Source: Stutzerimonas stutzeri (lineage in GTDB: Bacteria; Pseudomonadota; Gammaproteobacteria; Pseudomonadales; Pseudomonadaceae). From it: a stretch of 64,000 nt of DNA. The position numbers and the translations under genes were made by a program. Each line of letters begins with the position of its first letter. Positions within the stretch are counted from its first letter, which is position 1. Shown piece after piece: positions 8,135-16,731 of the stretch. The stretch covers positions 1 to 64,000 of the forward strand of contig NZ_JAMOIC010000008.1 in assembly GCF_024448895.1 (NCBI RefSeq). The letters are read 5' to 3'. The notes under the pieces were generated by a model, which saw nothing but the letters and a program-made list of their open reading frames with translations, was not told the DNA's origin and made no database searches.

Positions 8135-9576
8135 CAATGATCCCTCTTAATATGTTTCAAAGGAACGGGGTGCTCCTCGCTCGCGTGGATCGCATCCGCC
8201 TGCCAGCCCCCCCCCAGCGCCTGGTAGAGGTTGATCAGGTTGCCGATGCGGTTTTCTTCGATCTGGATCACCGCCAGTTCGGTGTTGAACAGGTTGCGCT
8301 GGGCGTCGAGTTCTTCGAGGTAGGAGGAGTAGCCACCGCGGTAGCGGTCGCGGGCGATTTCCAGCGACCGCGCCAGAATCTCGCGCCGCGCCTCGACGCG
8401 CTCTGCCTGGGCGGCGAACTGGTGGATGCCGGAAAGGGCGCTCTCTACTTCGCTGAAGGCGTTCAGCGCAGAGGCTCGATAACGGTAAGCGGCCTGATCG
8501 CGCTGAGCGGTAGCGATCGCAACCCCCGCTTCCAGCCGTCGGCCATTGAACAAAGGCGCCAGTACGCTGCCGCCCAGCCCCCAGACCCGCTCTGGATCGT
8601 AGTCCAGCGCGTTGACGAACAACTGGCCGATGTTCGCGGAAAGCTGAACCTGCGGCAGAAAACGATCACGCTCGGCGTCGAGGCTGAGATCGCTCGCGGC
8701 CAACAGCAGTTCGGCCTGACGGATGTCGGGCCGGCGCCGCAACAGCTCCGACGGCAGAGCCGCGGGCACTGCTGGGAGGGCGATGGTGTCGAAATGGCTG
8801 CCGCGCGTGACCGCACCGGGCAGCGTGCCGGTCAGCAGACGGATGGCATTCTCCTGCTGGCGGATCGCCTGTTCCAGTTCGGGAATAAGTTGTGCGGCGG
8901 CCTCGTATTCAGACTGCGCCTGGGTCAGCTCCAGTTGCGAGGTGTAGCCGAGGCTCGCCCGGTCGCCGGCGATGCGCAGAGCCTCCTGGCGGGATTCGGC
9001 GGTCTGGCGGGTCACCTGCAACTGGTAGTCCAGCGATAGCAGTGAGATGTAGGCCCTGGCCAGGGTGCTGACCACCGCGAGGCGCACCGCGTCGTGATCC
9101 GCTTCGCTGGCCTGGTAACCCAGCTCGGCCGCTTCCCGCAGCTTGCCCAGACGGCCCCAGACATCTACCTCGTAGGATACCTGCAACTCCGGCTGAAAGG
9201 CCGTGGTGTGCTGGATTCCCGACGTGCCGAGATCACGGACGCGCTGCCCGCCAATCACGGCATCGACCCTGGGCAGCAGGGACGAGCGCGCCAGCCGAAC
9301 CTGCTCGCGCGCCTCGTCGACCCGGGACATCGCCGTGAGGATGTCGGTGTTCGAGGCCAGTGCGGTTTCGATCAGGCGGTTCAGTTGCGGATCGGCGAAA
9401 CCCTGCCACCAGCGCAGTTGGATGGCCGACCTGGCTGCCGTGCCGTCGCGCCAGGCACCCGGCACCTCGACCTGCGCCGCCGGCGGTATCGCCTGCCGAG
9501 CCGGCGCGCAAGCGGTCAGGGCCATGGCCAGCAGCAGGGGGGACAACGCCCGGCTGACCCTGTCGGGCCGCGTCAT
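8134..9576 (-). CDS. NodT-family outer membrane efflux lipoprotein
   Basis: A 480-aa OprM/TolC-like channel subunit. The signal ends in a lipobox (MALTAC, Cys22). Two repeated outer membrane efflux (OEP) domains follow, with the family signatures WWQGFADPQLNRLIETAL, FQPELQVSYEVDVWGRLGKL, ELLRRRPDIRQAELLL and APLFNGRRLEAGV. It forms the outer-membrane exit duct for a tripartite pump. The adaptor (HlyD/EmrA-like) and the MFS pump (EmrB-like) lie directly upstream, with ATGA coupling to the adaptor. The full set therefore exports hydrophobic or amphipathic compounds. Confidence 0.92.
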   Translation of the reverse strand: MTRPDRVSRALSPLLLAMALTACAPARQAIPPAAQVEVPGAWRDGTAARSAIQLRWWQGFADPQLNRLIETALASNTDILTAMSRVDEAREQVRLARSSLLPRVDAVIGGQRVRDLGTSGIQHTTAFQPELQVSYEVDVWGRLGKLREAAELGYQASEADHDAVRLAVVSTLARAYISLLSLDYQLQVTRQTAESRQEALRIAGDRASLGYTSQLELTQAQSEYEAAAQLIPELEQAIRQQENAIRLLTGTLPGAVTRGSHFDTIALPAVPAALPSELLRRRPDIRQAELLLAASDLSLDAERDRFLPQVQLSANIGQLFVNALDYDPERVWGLGGSVLAPLFNGRRLEAGVAIATAQRDQAAYRYRASALNAFSEVESALSGIHQFAAQAERVEARREILARSLEIARDRYRGGYSSYLEELDAQRNLFNTELAVIQIEENRIGNLINLYQALGGGWQADAIHASEEHPVPLKHIKRDH

Positions 9577-10733
9577 TGCACGCCCTCCTCGTCATCGGCG
9601 CTGGTATCGACATGGACGACCACCGAGAGGCCCGGACGCAGGCGCTCGGCCAGCGGCTGCTCGGCATCGATGGCGATGCGCACCGGCAGCCGCTGAACCA
9701 CCTTGGTGAAGTTGCCGGTGGCGTTGTCGGGCGCCAGCACGCTGAACTCCGAACCGGTGGCAGGCGCCAGCCGCTCGACCCGTCCGCTGAGCGAGGCGCC
9801 GTCCAGCGCATCGATGTCGAAGGTGACCGGCTGGCCTACGCGCATGTGGTAGATCTGGGTTTCCTTGTAATTGGCGATGATCCAGAGTTGCTGCGGAACC
9901 AGGTAGAGCAGTTGCGAACCCGCCGAGACGTACTGTCCGAGGCGCACCGTGACCTGGCTGACCTGGCCGCCTCTCGGCGCCTTGATCAGGGTGTTGGCGA
10001 GATCGATTTCGGCCAGGCGCAGGGACGCTTCGGCCAGCGCAACCTGGGCCTGGAGCCCGCCCTTGGAGACGCCGGTGGCCTTGAGGCTTTCCTCGGCGAT
10101 CTGGATCGCGGCTTCCGAGCGCTTCACATTGGCGGCGGCCGAGCGCGCGGTGGCGCGAATCTGGTCGCGCTCGCGAACCGAAACTGAGCCCCGCTCGGAC
10201 AGCTCGTTGACGCGCAGTTCATCGGCCCGCGCACGGTCAAACTCAGCTTTCGCCGCGCCGATTTCGGCGCGTCGGGAAGCCAGCGTCGCCTGATCGGAGG
10301 CCTGCGTCTGCACCACGTTATCCAGTTCGAATTGGCGCGCGGCCAGCTCCGCCCTGGCCTGCGCCACCTTCTGCCGATAGATGCGGTCGTCGATCCGGAT
10401 CAGCGCCTGTCCCTGCTCCACCGTTTGGAAATCCTCGACCAGGACTTCAGAGACATAGCCGTTGACCTGCGGTGCCAGCACGGTGATCTGGCCCCGGACA
10501 TAGGCGTTTTCCGTGGTGACGATGCCGCTGGTAAACGGCGGCAGCCGCCAGGCGTAGAGTATTGCGAGAATCCCGACCAGGGCGACGCCCAGCATCAGAA
10601 CCACGGTGCGGGCCCTGGGCCTGATCGTCTTCGGCGGCTCGCTCTCGACCGGCCCGGCATCGGCCGGCGCGGCGGATTCCTCCACGGCCGGGGTAGCGGG
10701 CAGATCTTCGCGGGGCTTCTTTTCGTCGGTCAT
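9573..10733 (-). CDS. HlyD/EmrA-family periplasmic adaptor
   Basis: A 386-aa membrane fusion protein. A Pro/Glu-rich cytoplasmic N-terminus (1-40) is followed by one transmembrane helix (VVLMLGVALVGILAILYAW). Then come a biotinyl-lipoyl-like half (ITVLAPQVNGYVSEVLVEDF), a long coiled-coil hairpin (about 120-230) and the barrel/second lipoyl half (TLIKAPRGGQVSQVTVRLGQ). This is the EmrA architecture that joins an MFS pump to a TolC-like channel. It overlaps the channel gene by ATGA and follows the pump gene by 3 bases. Substrate unknown. Confidence 0.92.
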   Translation of the reverse strand: MTDEKKPREDLPATPAVEESAAPADAGPVESEPPKTIRPRARTVVLMLGVALVGILAILYAWRLPPFTSGIVTTENAYVRGQITVLAPQVNGYVSEVLVEDFQTVEQGQALIRIDDRIYRQKVAQARAELAARQFELDNVVQTQASDQATLASRRAEIGAAKAEFDRARADELRVNELSERGSVSVRERDQIRATARSAAANVKRSEAAIQIAEESLKATGVSKGGLQAQVALAEASLRLAEIDLANTLIKAPRGGQVSQVTVRLGQYVSAGSQLLYLVPQQLWIIANYKETQIYHMRVGQPVTFDIDALDGASLSGRVERLAPATGSEFSVLAPDNATGNFTKVVQRLPVRIAIDAEQPLAERLRPGLSVVVHVDTSADDEEGVQ

Positions 10734-10736
10734 GGC

Positions 10737-12407
10737 TCAGGTATCTTGGATATCGGTAGGGGGAGTCACGCTGGCCAGGCTCTCGCGCTTCTTTTGCCGG
10801 GCCGCGCGCAGAATGTGGAAGAGCGACCAGCTCAGTACGCTGATGGCCACCAGCCCGATCAGGCGGAACACATCATTGAAGGCCAGCACGTTGGCTTCGC
10901 GGCGCACCACCTGGCTCAACTGTGCGGAACCCTGCGCCTGCCTCAGCAGCGGATCGCTAATCAGCGGCGCATAGAGTTGCCCCTGCAGTTGCAGGCGCTG
11001 CGCCACGATCGGGTCGGCCGGGTTGATCTGTTCGGTCAGATAACTGGAGTGGGTCTTCTCACGCACCACCTGGAAGGTGCCGAATACCGCGGGGCCGGCG
11101 AGACCGCCGAGGCTCTGGGTAATCGAGAACAGCACGGCGAAGCTCACCAGATAATTCGGCCCGTTCTTCAGCGCCTTCATGACCCCCGTCAACATCAGCG
11201 GCCCCATGAACAGGCCGCCGGCGAAGGACAGCATGCCCTGGCTGAGAAACATGTCGTGGGGGCGGGTCAGGTTGGTGGCATCGGTATCCAGAAAGCTGCC
11301 CGTCGCGATCAATACGATGGACAGGACGATCTGCGCGACGATGGTTCTGGGGCCGAAGGTCAGCGCACTGACGACGATGCCGAGCACCAGGCCGATCAGC
11401 ATCACGGTATAGAGCCCCCGCAACTGATCGGCCCCCATGCCGAGCGTCTGCAGCAACCCGACCGCGCCGTAGTTCTGCTCTGCCAGGACGAAGCGCAGGG
11501 CGATCGCGCCGACGGCGAAACGCAGGGTGTCGGCCATACCCAGCCAGCGCGTCTGCACCAGCGGATGTTTCCGATGATGCTCGATCGTCAGGGCGGCGAT
11601 CATCAGCACCAGCCCGGCGATCAGCGCATAGGCGATCCAGGGCTGCTCGAACCACCACTGCACCCGCCCCTGGGCCAGCACGGCGGCGAACAGCGCCAGC
11701 GCCGGAGCGATGAGGAGGAACGTGAGAAAATCCAGCGGTTCGAATGCCTTGATGTGTTCGCCCGGCGGCAGCTTGAGCACCACCACCGCCGCCAGCGAGC
11801 ACAGCGCGAGGCCCGCCTCCAATACGTACAGGCGATGCCACTCCCCCAAATCCAGCAAGGCCGGGGACAGCAGCCAGGCCAGCGGCGTCGCCAGTTGGGA
11901 TATGCCGATGCCGATGATCAGCCCCTTGGGCATGTCGGCCTTGCGAAACGCCTGCAGCATGTAGAGCACGGCCAGGGTGCTGACCGTGGCACCGGCGAAA
12001 CCGCTGACCGCCCGAACGAATACGGCCATGCCGAAGCCTTCGACGAAGATATGAGTAACGGTCACGAGCGCGTAGATCGTCAGGCCGATCTCCGCGAAAC
12101 GGCGCAATCCGTATTGCTGCCGAAACTTGATCAGCAGGAGATTAGTGGAAACGTTGACCATCAGGTAGGCGGCGGGCAGCCAGGCGCCCTGCTCGGGCGT
12201 CAGCCCCAGCTCCCCCTGGATGGCGGCGAGATTGGCGCTAAACAACGCATTGCCCAGGCCGCCGGTGATGCCAACCAGCATGGCGACGAGCGCATAGGCG
12301 AGCCTGACCGGATTGCTGTGCAATGGCGTCGACGGCGAACCCGGCATAGATGGTCGCTCGTGAGGCTCCCAATTCGGATTGGGCTTCAAATACTGGGGCT
12401 GGGCCAT
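10737..12407 (-). CDS. DHA2-family MFS efflux pump (EmrB-like)
   Basis: A 556-aa inner-membrane proton antiporter with about 14 predicted helices, as expected for the DHA2 family. Family features are the first-loop region GELGLTPEQGAWLPAAYLMV, RAVSGFAGATVSTLAVLYML, and a long C-terminal periplasmic loop followed by the last helix (VFRLIGLVAISVLSW). It is the first gene of the pump operon. Upstream, 98 bases separate it from a divergent TetR gene, with a palindrome between them that is probably the operator. Expected substrates are hydrophobic toxicants; resin acids are an attractive guess given the neighbouring pathway, but that is inference. Confidence 0.9.
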   Translation of the reverse strand: MAQPQYLKPNPNWEPHERPSMPGSPSTPLHSNPVRLAYALVAMLVGITGGLGNALFSANLAAIQGELGLTPEQGAWLPAAYLMVNVSTNLLLIKFRQQYGLRRFAEIGLTIYALVTVTHIFVEGFGMAVFVRAVSGFAGATVSTLAVLYMLQAFRKADMPKGLIIGIGISQLATPLAWLLSPALLDLGEWHRLYVLEAGLALCSLAAVVVLKLPPGEHIKAFEPLDFLTFLLIAPALALFAAVLAQGRVQWWFEQPWIAYALIAGLVLMIAALTIEHHRKHPLVQTRWLGMADTLRFAVGAIALRFVLAEQNYGAVGLLQTLGMGADQLRGLYTVMLIGLVLGIVVSALTFGPRTIVAQIVLSIVLIATGSFLDTDATNLTRPHDMFLSQGMLSFAGGLFMGPLMLTGVMKALKNGPNYLVSFAVLFSITQSLGGLAGPAVFGTFQVVREKTHSSYLTEQINPADPIVAQRLQLQGQLYAPLISDPLLRQAQGSAQLSQVVRREANVLAFNDVFRLIGLVAISVLSWSLFHILRAARQKKRESLASVTPPTDIQDT

Positions 12408-12444
12408 GCGAGTCGATCTGGGATGAAGCTGCGCATGTTACTTA

Positions 12445-12464
12445 ACTAGAAGTTTCTGTCTAGT
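12445..12464. promoter_or_regulatory. Probable TetR operator between pump and regulator
   Basis: Inverted repeat ACTAGA-N8-TCTAGT in the divergent intergenic region, 38 bases from the pump start and 40 from the regulator start. Size and position fit a TetR-family operator controlling both genes. Inference from symmetry only. Confidence 0.55.
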
Positions 12465-12504
12465 ATTACTGCACTCTTCGCTGCGTTCCGCTAGCATTCA
12501 GGCC

Positions 12505-13158
12505 ATGACCCCAGAACTAGCGCCCACCACGCGTCCATCTGTGAAAGCAGGCCGGACGCCCCGCAAGCCACAGCAGGACCGTGGACACGAGCGTGTCGCC
12601 GCCATTCTGGATGCCTGCGCGAAGGTGTTGCAGCGCGATGGCGAAGCGGGCCTGACGATGCATCGTCTCGCCAAGGAGTCGGGCACCTCCATTGGCTCGC
12701 TCTATCACTTCTTCCCCGACAAGCACAGCGTCCTCGCCGCCCTCAATCAGCGTCACACCGACGCGCTGTGTACCATCACCAAGCGACTGGAGCAGATCGA
12801 CGATCACGTCTGGAAGCGCCTTTCTACAGCGCAGATGGTGGAACGGCTCATCGTTCCCTTTCTTGAATACATTGCTCGTCACCGGGATATCCAGTTGCTG
12901 CTCAGCCCGACCCTAGGCGATCGGCAGCTTCATTCGCCAGCGCTTCGCGCCGCAGTGCGTTCCATCTACGAAAAGGTTCTCCACATGAGGTTGCCCGACG
13001 CAAGTGCCGAAGATTTGCGCGCCTATAGTGCGGTTCTGTTATCCATACCATCCGGGATGTTCCATTCGGCTCCTGAGACGAACGAAAGCCTGGAGCGGAT
13101 CTGGCTACAGGAGATTCCGCGCGCCCTGATTGGCTATCTCAATGCGCTTGGGGACTGA
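12505..13158 (+). CDS. TetR/AcrR-family regulator of the efflux operon
   Basis: A 217-aa protein. Residues 25-75 form a TetR DNA-binding domain (ERVAAILDACAKVLQRDGEA, MHRLAKESGTSIGSLYHFFP with the typical recognition-helix ending YHFF). The C-terminal part is a helical ligand-binding domain. It is transcribed divergently from the efflux pump and very likely represses it until a pump substrate binds. Locally autoregulated repressor is the usual mode for this family; the ligand is unknown. Confidence 0.88.
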   Translation: MTPELAPTTRPSVKAGRTPRKPQQDRGHERVAAILDACAKVLQRDGEAGLTMHRLAKESGTSIGSLYHFFPDKHSVLAALNQRHTDALCTITKRLEQIDDHVWKRLSTAQMVERLIVPFLEYIARHRDIQLLLSPTLGDRQLHSPALRAAVRSIYEKVLHMRLPDASAEDLRAYSAVLLSIPSGMFHSAPETNESLERIWLQEIPRALIGYLNALGD

Positions 13159-13270
13159 AGCGAGAGCATCATTTCATCAGCAGAGGAAAGACGCTGCAGA
13201 TTCAGCGCGGACAGTCTCCTAGCACCTCGATCGCTCGCGGGGCCCGGTCATTGGGGGAGCGGCTCATTCC

Positions 13271-14130
13271 TCATACTGCTGACGTCGACCAGCTATTATT
13301 GAACTTCCGGATCGCGGCTTGCCCTCCCCTCGCCGCGTAATAAATCAGCCGCAGGTCACGGTCGACGTTGATCGTCAGGGACGTATGGTCGAAGACGACC
13401 GGGCCAACCTCGGGAACGCTCAGATACCGACCCCCTGACAAGGGCCGTGGATATCCTGCTGGCGCCACCAGGCCCTAAGTCGGTATCAATCTTTTCCAGA
13501 GCCTTGACCAGGGTGCCGATGTCCGGATCGAGCGGAGCCCTGACGAAGTCGCGGCGAAAGCTCGACAGGATCTGCAGCGCCTGATCCTGCCAGGGATCGA
13601 ACAGGGCGCGCATCGAAGGCGCGGTAAACAGCAGCCAGAGCAGGTTGCGGTGCTCGGCCGGAAAGCTCGAGAAACCAAGCAGGCGATCCGCCGCAGCATT
13701 CCACGCCAGAACGTCCCACCGCAGGTTCAGCACGTAGGCCGGGCAACGGCAGATCGGCCATCAACCGATGCACCAGGGGCGGAACCACGCACCAGGTCTT
13801 GCCGGCTCTGGCGGCAGACGCTGATGGGCCAGCAGAAACAGATGGCGACCTTCTGTCGCATCGAGCTTGAGCGTCCGGGCCAGGTTCTCGAGAAACGTCA
13901 CCGATACACCGATATCCCTCCCTGCTCAAGCCAGGTGTACCTGGACAACCCTACCCCTGCGAGCGCGGCCACCCTCTTCGCGTCGAAGGCCCAGTGTACG
14001 GCGCCTGCCGCCCGACGGCAGGCCAACCTCCTCAGCCGTAATGCGTTCACGGCGGCTGCGCAGGAAGTTCGCAAGCTCGGTGCGGTTTCGTTCGAACTGC
14101 GTGGCGCGGTCATCCGGTGACCTCAGTAAC
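13271..14130 (-). pseudogene. Frameshifted MmyB-type XRE regulator
   Basis: Pieces of one regulator are spread over several minus-strand frames. The N-terminus reads ANFLRSRRERITAEEVGLP and continues in another frame with VAALAGVGLSRYTWLEQGG, which is the helix-turn-helix. The ligand-binding half follows (LNLRWDVLAWNAAADRLLGF, RNLLWLLFTAPSMRALF, SFRRDFVRAPLDPDIGTLVK) and, in a further frame, the C-terminal strand segment VPEVGPVVFDHTSLTINVDR. Intact MmyB-like proteins are about 270-290 aa. At least three frameshifts and a lost stretch near 13470 make this one non-functional. It normally controls a divergent oxidoreductase gene; none is left here. Confidence 0.75.
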
Positions 14131-14462
14131 TCGATAACGCCGCACTTGGGCTGGCGAACGTCACGCAATACCCATTGCAGAGCGCTCAATCATGGGTTAA
14201 GCGGGCTGATCGATAGGAGACAAACGGATGTGACATTATTGCTTCGCGACAGCTGGTCATAGATGTCGCCCAACCAGTCCCGCACTTCCACGACACTGAT
14301 CCCCATCTGTGACCAGCGCCCCTGGCCCAAGCCCCACGACAATGACCAGCAACCGGTCGATTGTCTAATGCAGCAACGACTATTGGAGGTGTTTCACGGT
14401 GACCCGATGGCGCACCGACCAAGGCTGAGTTTACCGGCAAGTCACTCGATCAACGGTCTAAT

Positions 14463-14610
14463 CAGCGCGACAGAAAGCGAGAGCTAATTCAGCCCGGCAA
14501 GCTCATACAGAATGCGTTTATCGACTACGTCAATGGCAAGCTCCGGCATAAGTGCCTGAGCGAAGCTTAGTTCGATCCTAGCCGAGGGCTCAGCATCACT
14601 ACGCCATACC
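14463..14610 (+). mobile_element. IS3-family orfB (transposase) fragment
   Basis: One frame reads LIQPGKLIQNAFIDYVNGKL followed by RHKCLSEA, a stop and FDPSRGL. This corresponds to the region around the third acidic residue of the IS3-family DDE transposase (usual form QPGKPxxNAFIExFNGxLRDExL). The catalytic Glu of that motif is Asp here and the frame ends early, so this is a dead fragment. The 14130-14460 stretch before it has no gene I can support. Confidence 0.65.
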
Positions 14611-14658
14611 ACTCGACTTCCAGCGCTAGGAACGTGTTTGCTCGCCATGTGCGAGCTA

Positions 14659-14835
14659 CTAGAAAAGCAGGCCTGAAAGGGACACTACTGGAGGTAATGC
14701 ATAAAAGCATGGGTGCCCGTTCGAACATTCAACACCCGCCGTTATCTCAACGGACGTATGCGCTTGCTGGCCTACCTGAGACGAAGTGACAAAAAAGCAG
14801 AAAGTGCTAAATATCGCAATACGCAAAATTTTCAT
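14659..14835 (-). CDS. Possible small secreted peptide, 58 aa
   Basis: A short frame starting at an ATG with GGGG about 9 bases upstream. The first 20 residues look like a signal peptide (KILRIAIFSTFCFFVTSS). The remainder (about 35 residues) has two Cys and no known motif. It lies alone in a 400-base gap between the IS3 fragment and the alpha/beta hydrolase. It could equally be chance; there is no family support. Nothing else is visible in 14640-15021. Confidence 0.3.
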   Translation of the reverse strand: MKILRIAIFSTFCFFVTSSQVGQQAHTSVEITAGVECSNGHPCFYALPPVVSLSGLLF

Positions 14836-15021
14836 GGCTCATGCCCCTTTTTATTCTGTGCGTGGGTGAATGTCCAAGTCTCAAGATAGGCTTTAGCAGG
14901 CCCTAGCGCCACTACCACTCGGAGCTTTTTAGGCGTTATCAGCACAAGGGTATAACTAATGCCGCTGCTCTAGCGGGTCACGGCTAAGCGGGACCAGCGA
15001 AAACGATCACTAAGCCCACAA

Positions 15022-15768
15022 TCAGGATCGTCGACTAATCATCCATTCCGCCAGCGTAGCGCCCAGTAGTTCAGGGTCAGTTACAAACGGTTCATGTGGC
15101 GTATCAATTTCGATGAGGTCCTCACAGCCTAATCTTTCAGCGAACTTGCGCTGCCATGCGGGCGGCAAAATGCCATCCCTGGCTGTCAGGATGTAAACCG
15201 AAGGTACGGCGTTTGCGTAGCCTTCTCGGGCCGCCGGCTGGGTGGCTATTGCAGGAGGCGTAACGTCGGCGGCTGCTTCCCCCAGCAACCAGGTAAGCTG
15301 CGCGTCGCTCATGTCAGCACCAAACATTGCTTTCTGCATGTCAACTGGCGCGGTAGTAACAGGATTCAGCGGCCAGCCAACCTCTTCCGGGTTCTGGCCA
15401 TGCAAGGACGATCCGAGCAGCTCCATGATCGATTGACCTTCGGCCGGTACCGCCGTTGCGAGGTAGACAAGCCGCGAGTAGAGCGACTGGTCCTCAGTGG
15501 CCATCATTGGCAACAGAACACCTGCAATCGAGTGGCCGAGCAGCACGGCGTCGCGAACATTCGCAGCTCTCAGCTCGTCGTTGAGTTCCTTGATGATGTC
15601 GCCAAAGGTCAGCGTCGATACATCCCGGCCACGCTTCGTGCCGCAACCTGGCATATCAAGACAGATGACCCGCTCGAACAACGCCTCGCGCTGCTTGATC
15701 GCGTCGACAAAAAACTTCCAGCACCAAGACCCGTGCTGCCCGCCGTGAAGCAATACCAGATCGGTCAT
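15022..15768 (-). CDS. Alpha/beta-fold hydrolase (carboxylesterase-like)
   Basis: A 248-aa cytoplasmic hydrolase. It has the oxyanion motif LVLLHGGQHGSWCW, nucleophile motif GHSIAG (Ser about 99), a catalytic acid region near TARDGILPP and a late His (DTPHEPFV). This short-lid architecture resembles plant methyl-esterase/hydroxynitrile-lyase-like esterases and bacterial homologues. It overlaps the stop of the cache-domain gene upstream (ATGA) and is probably in one operon with it. It may cleave an ester of a pathway intermediate; the substrate cannot be read from sequence. Confidence 0.8.
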   Translation of the reverse strand: MTDLVLLHGGQHGSWCWKFFVDAIKQREALFERVICLDMPGCGTKRGRDVSTLTFGDIIKELNDELRAANVRDAVLLGHSIAGVLLPMMATEDQSLYSRLVYLATAVPAEGQSIMELLGSSLHGQNPEEVGWPLNPVTTAPVDMQKAMFGADMSDAQLTWLLGEAAADVTPPAIATQPAAREGYANAVPSVYILTARDGILPPAWQRKFAERLGCEDLIEIDTPHEPFVTDPELLGATLAEWMISRRS

Positions 15769-16688
15769 CGGTCCGCCCCCTCTGCCATCCTGGCCTCGCG
15801 TCGGCCGTCTGCCTGTCGATCCAGCTTCATCGACTTTTCATACGAACCTACCGCGACGGCATAGTGATCAACCTTTTCCAAAAAGGTCTTCTTGTACTCG
15901 GTTTGGCCGGTTACAGGGTTGCGCCATATATAGGAGACTTCCCCGGTATCGCCCTGCGCCATCGCCTGCAGCATCCGTTTGCCTATCGGCTGGCCGTCGG
16001 CGGAACGTAACGCCTGGAAGTCGGTGCCTACCAAGCGTCGTATGAAGCCATGGGCAATAAACTTCTTGGTGTTCAAATCAACGACGAATGCGTAGAGGTC
16101 ATCCTGGCTCAGCGCCTTGTCTTGCTTGTTGATTCGGCCAAAGACCGTCTTCGGATCAGCTGCTACTTCGTTGGCGACTTTTTTAAGCAGTTCCTTTGCC
16201 GCTTCACTGCTGGAGCGAGGCATGTAGTAGCCGACCGAAATGATGCGGTCGCCAACTCGCTGGTAGAAAACCTTTTTGCGTTCGACCTTGCCATGCTGCC
16301 AGTTCCACCAACGGTAATCCGCGCTGCGCACCGTGCCGTCTTCGGGCTCCTTCAATGCGGCTTCGAACGCAGCCTTCAGGTCTTCATCCAGAACATTGGT
16401 GACCTGCTTGCCGATCAGCGTTGCGGAAGGGCCACCACTGGCGAGCATCACCCCGGAGGTATCGACAACATAGATGTAGAGCTCACCATCGATGTAATCG
16501 CCTTGTCGGCTGAACTTGGCCAACGCTTTGTCGCCTTCCGCCTGGTAAGCCGTCACGGATTTGCCCAACAGCGCCTTGGCGCGTTCGGCCTCAGCGCTGT
16601 AGTCGTCCGCCTGACTGACGGGCTGGGCAACGCTCAGCAACGAAACCGCACTCAGGCACAAAGCAAGAAAGACTCGATAGAAGCCCAT
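15765..16688 (-). CDS. Periplasmic tandem cache-domain protein
   Basis: A 307-aa exported protein made of a signal peptide (cut near SVAQP) and two related cache modules. Each has the pattern YIYVVDTSGVMLASG...GKQVTNV / YAFVVDLNTKKFIAHG...VGTDF followed by YRWWNWQHGKVERKKVFYQR / VSYIWRNPVTGQTEYKKTFL. Cache domains bind small ligands, often organic acids. Here no signalling domain follows, so it may be a free periplasmic ligand-binding protein. The start at 16688 has AGGAG 10 bases upstream; the ATG nine bases earlier sits too close to that site. The gene lies head of the small operon with the alpha/beta hydrolase. Confidence 0.75.
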   Translation of the reverse strand: MGFYRVFLALCLSAVSLLSVAQPVSQADDYSAEAERAKALLGKSVTAYQAEGDKALAKFSRQGDYIDGELYIYVVDTSGVMLASGGPSATLIGKQVTNVLDEDLKAAFEAALKEPEDGTVRSADYRWWNWQHGKVERKKVFYQRVGDRIISVGYYMPRSSSEAAKELLKKVANEVAADPKTVFGRINKQDKALSQDDLYAFVVDLNTKKFIAHGFIRRLVGTDFQALRSADGQPIGKRMLQAMAQGDTGEVSYIWRNPVTGQTEYKKTFLEKVDHYAVAVGSYEKSMKLDRQADGRREARMAEGADR

Positions 16689-16731
16689 GGGTGTCATTCT
16701 CCTAGGTCCCGCTGGCTGGCATTTGGAAATG

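Noticed and set aside
10332-12449. Long plus-strand open frame (about 700 codons) opposite the efflux genes
   Set aside because: It is antisense to clear HlyD and MFS genes, is rich in Gln/His/Gly/Arg as expected from reverse reading of GC-rich helices, and shows no domain.
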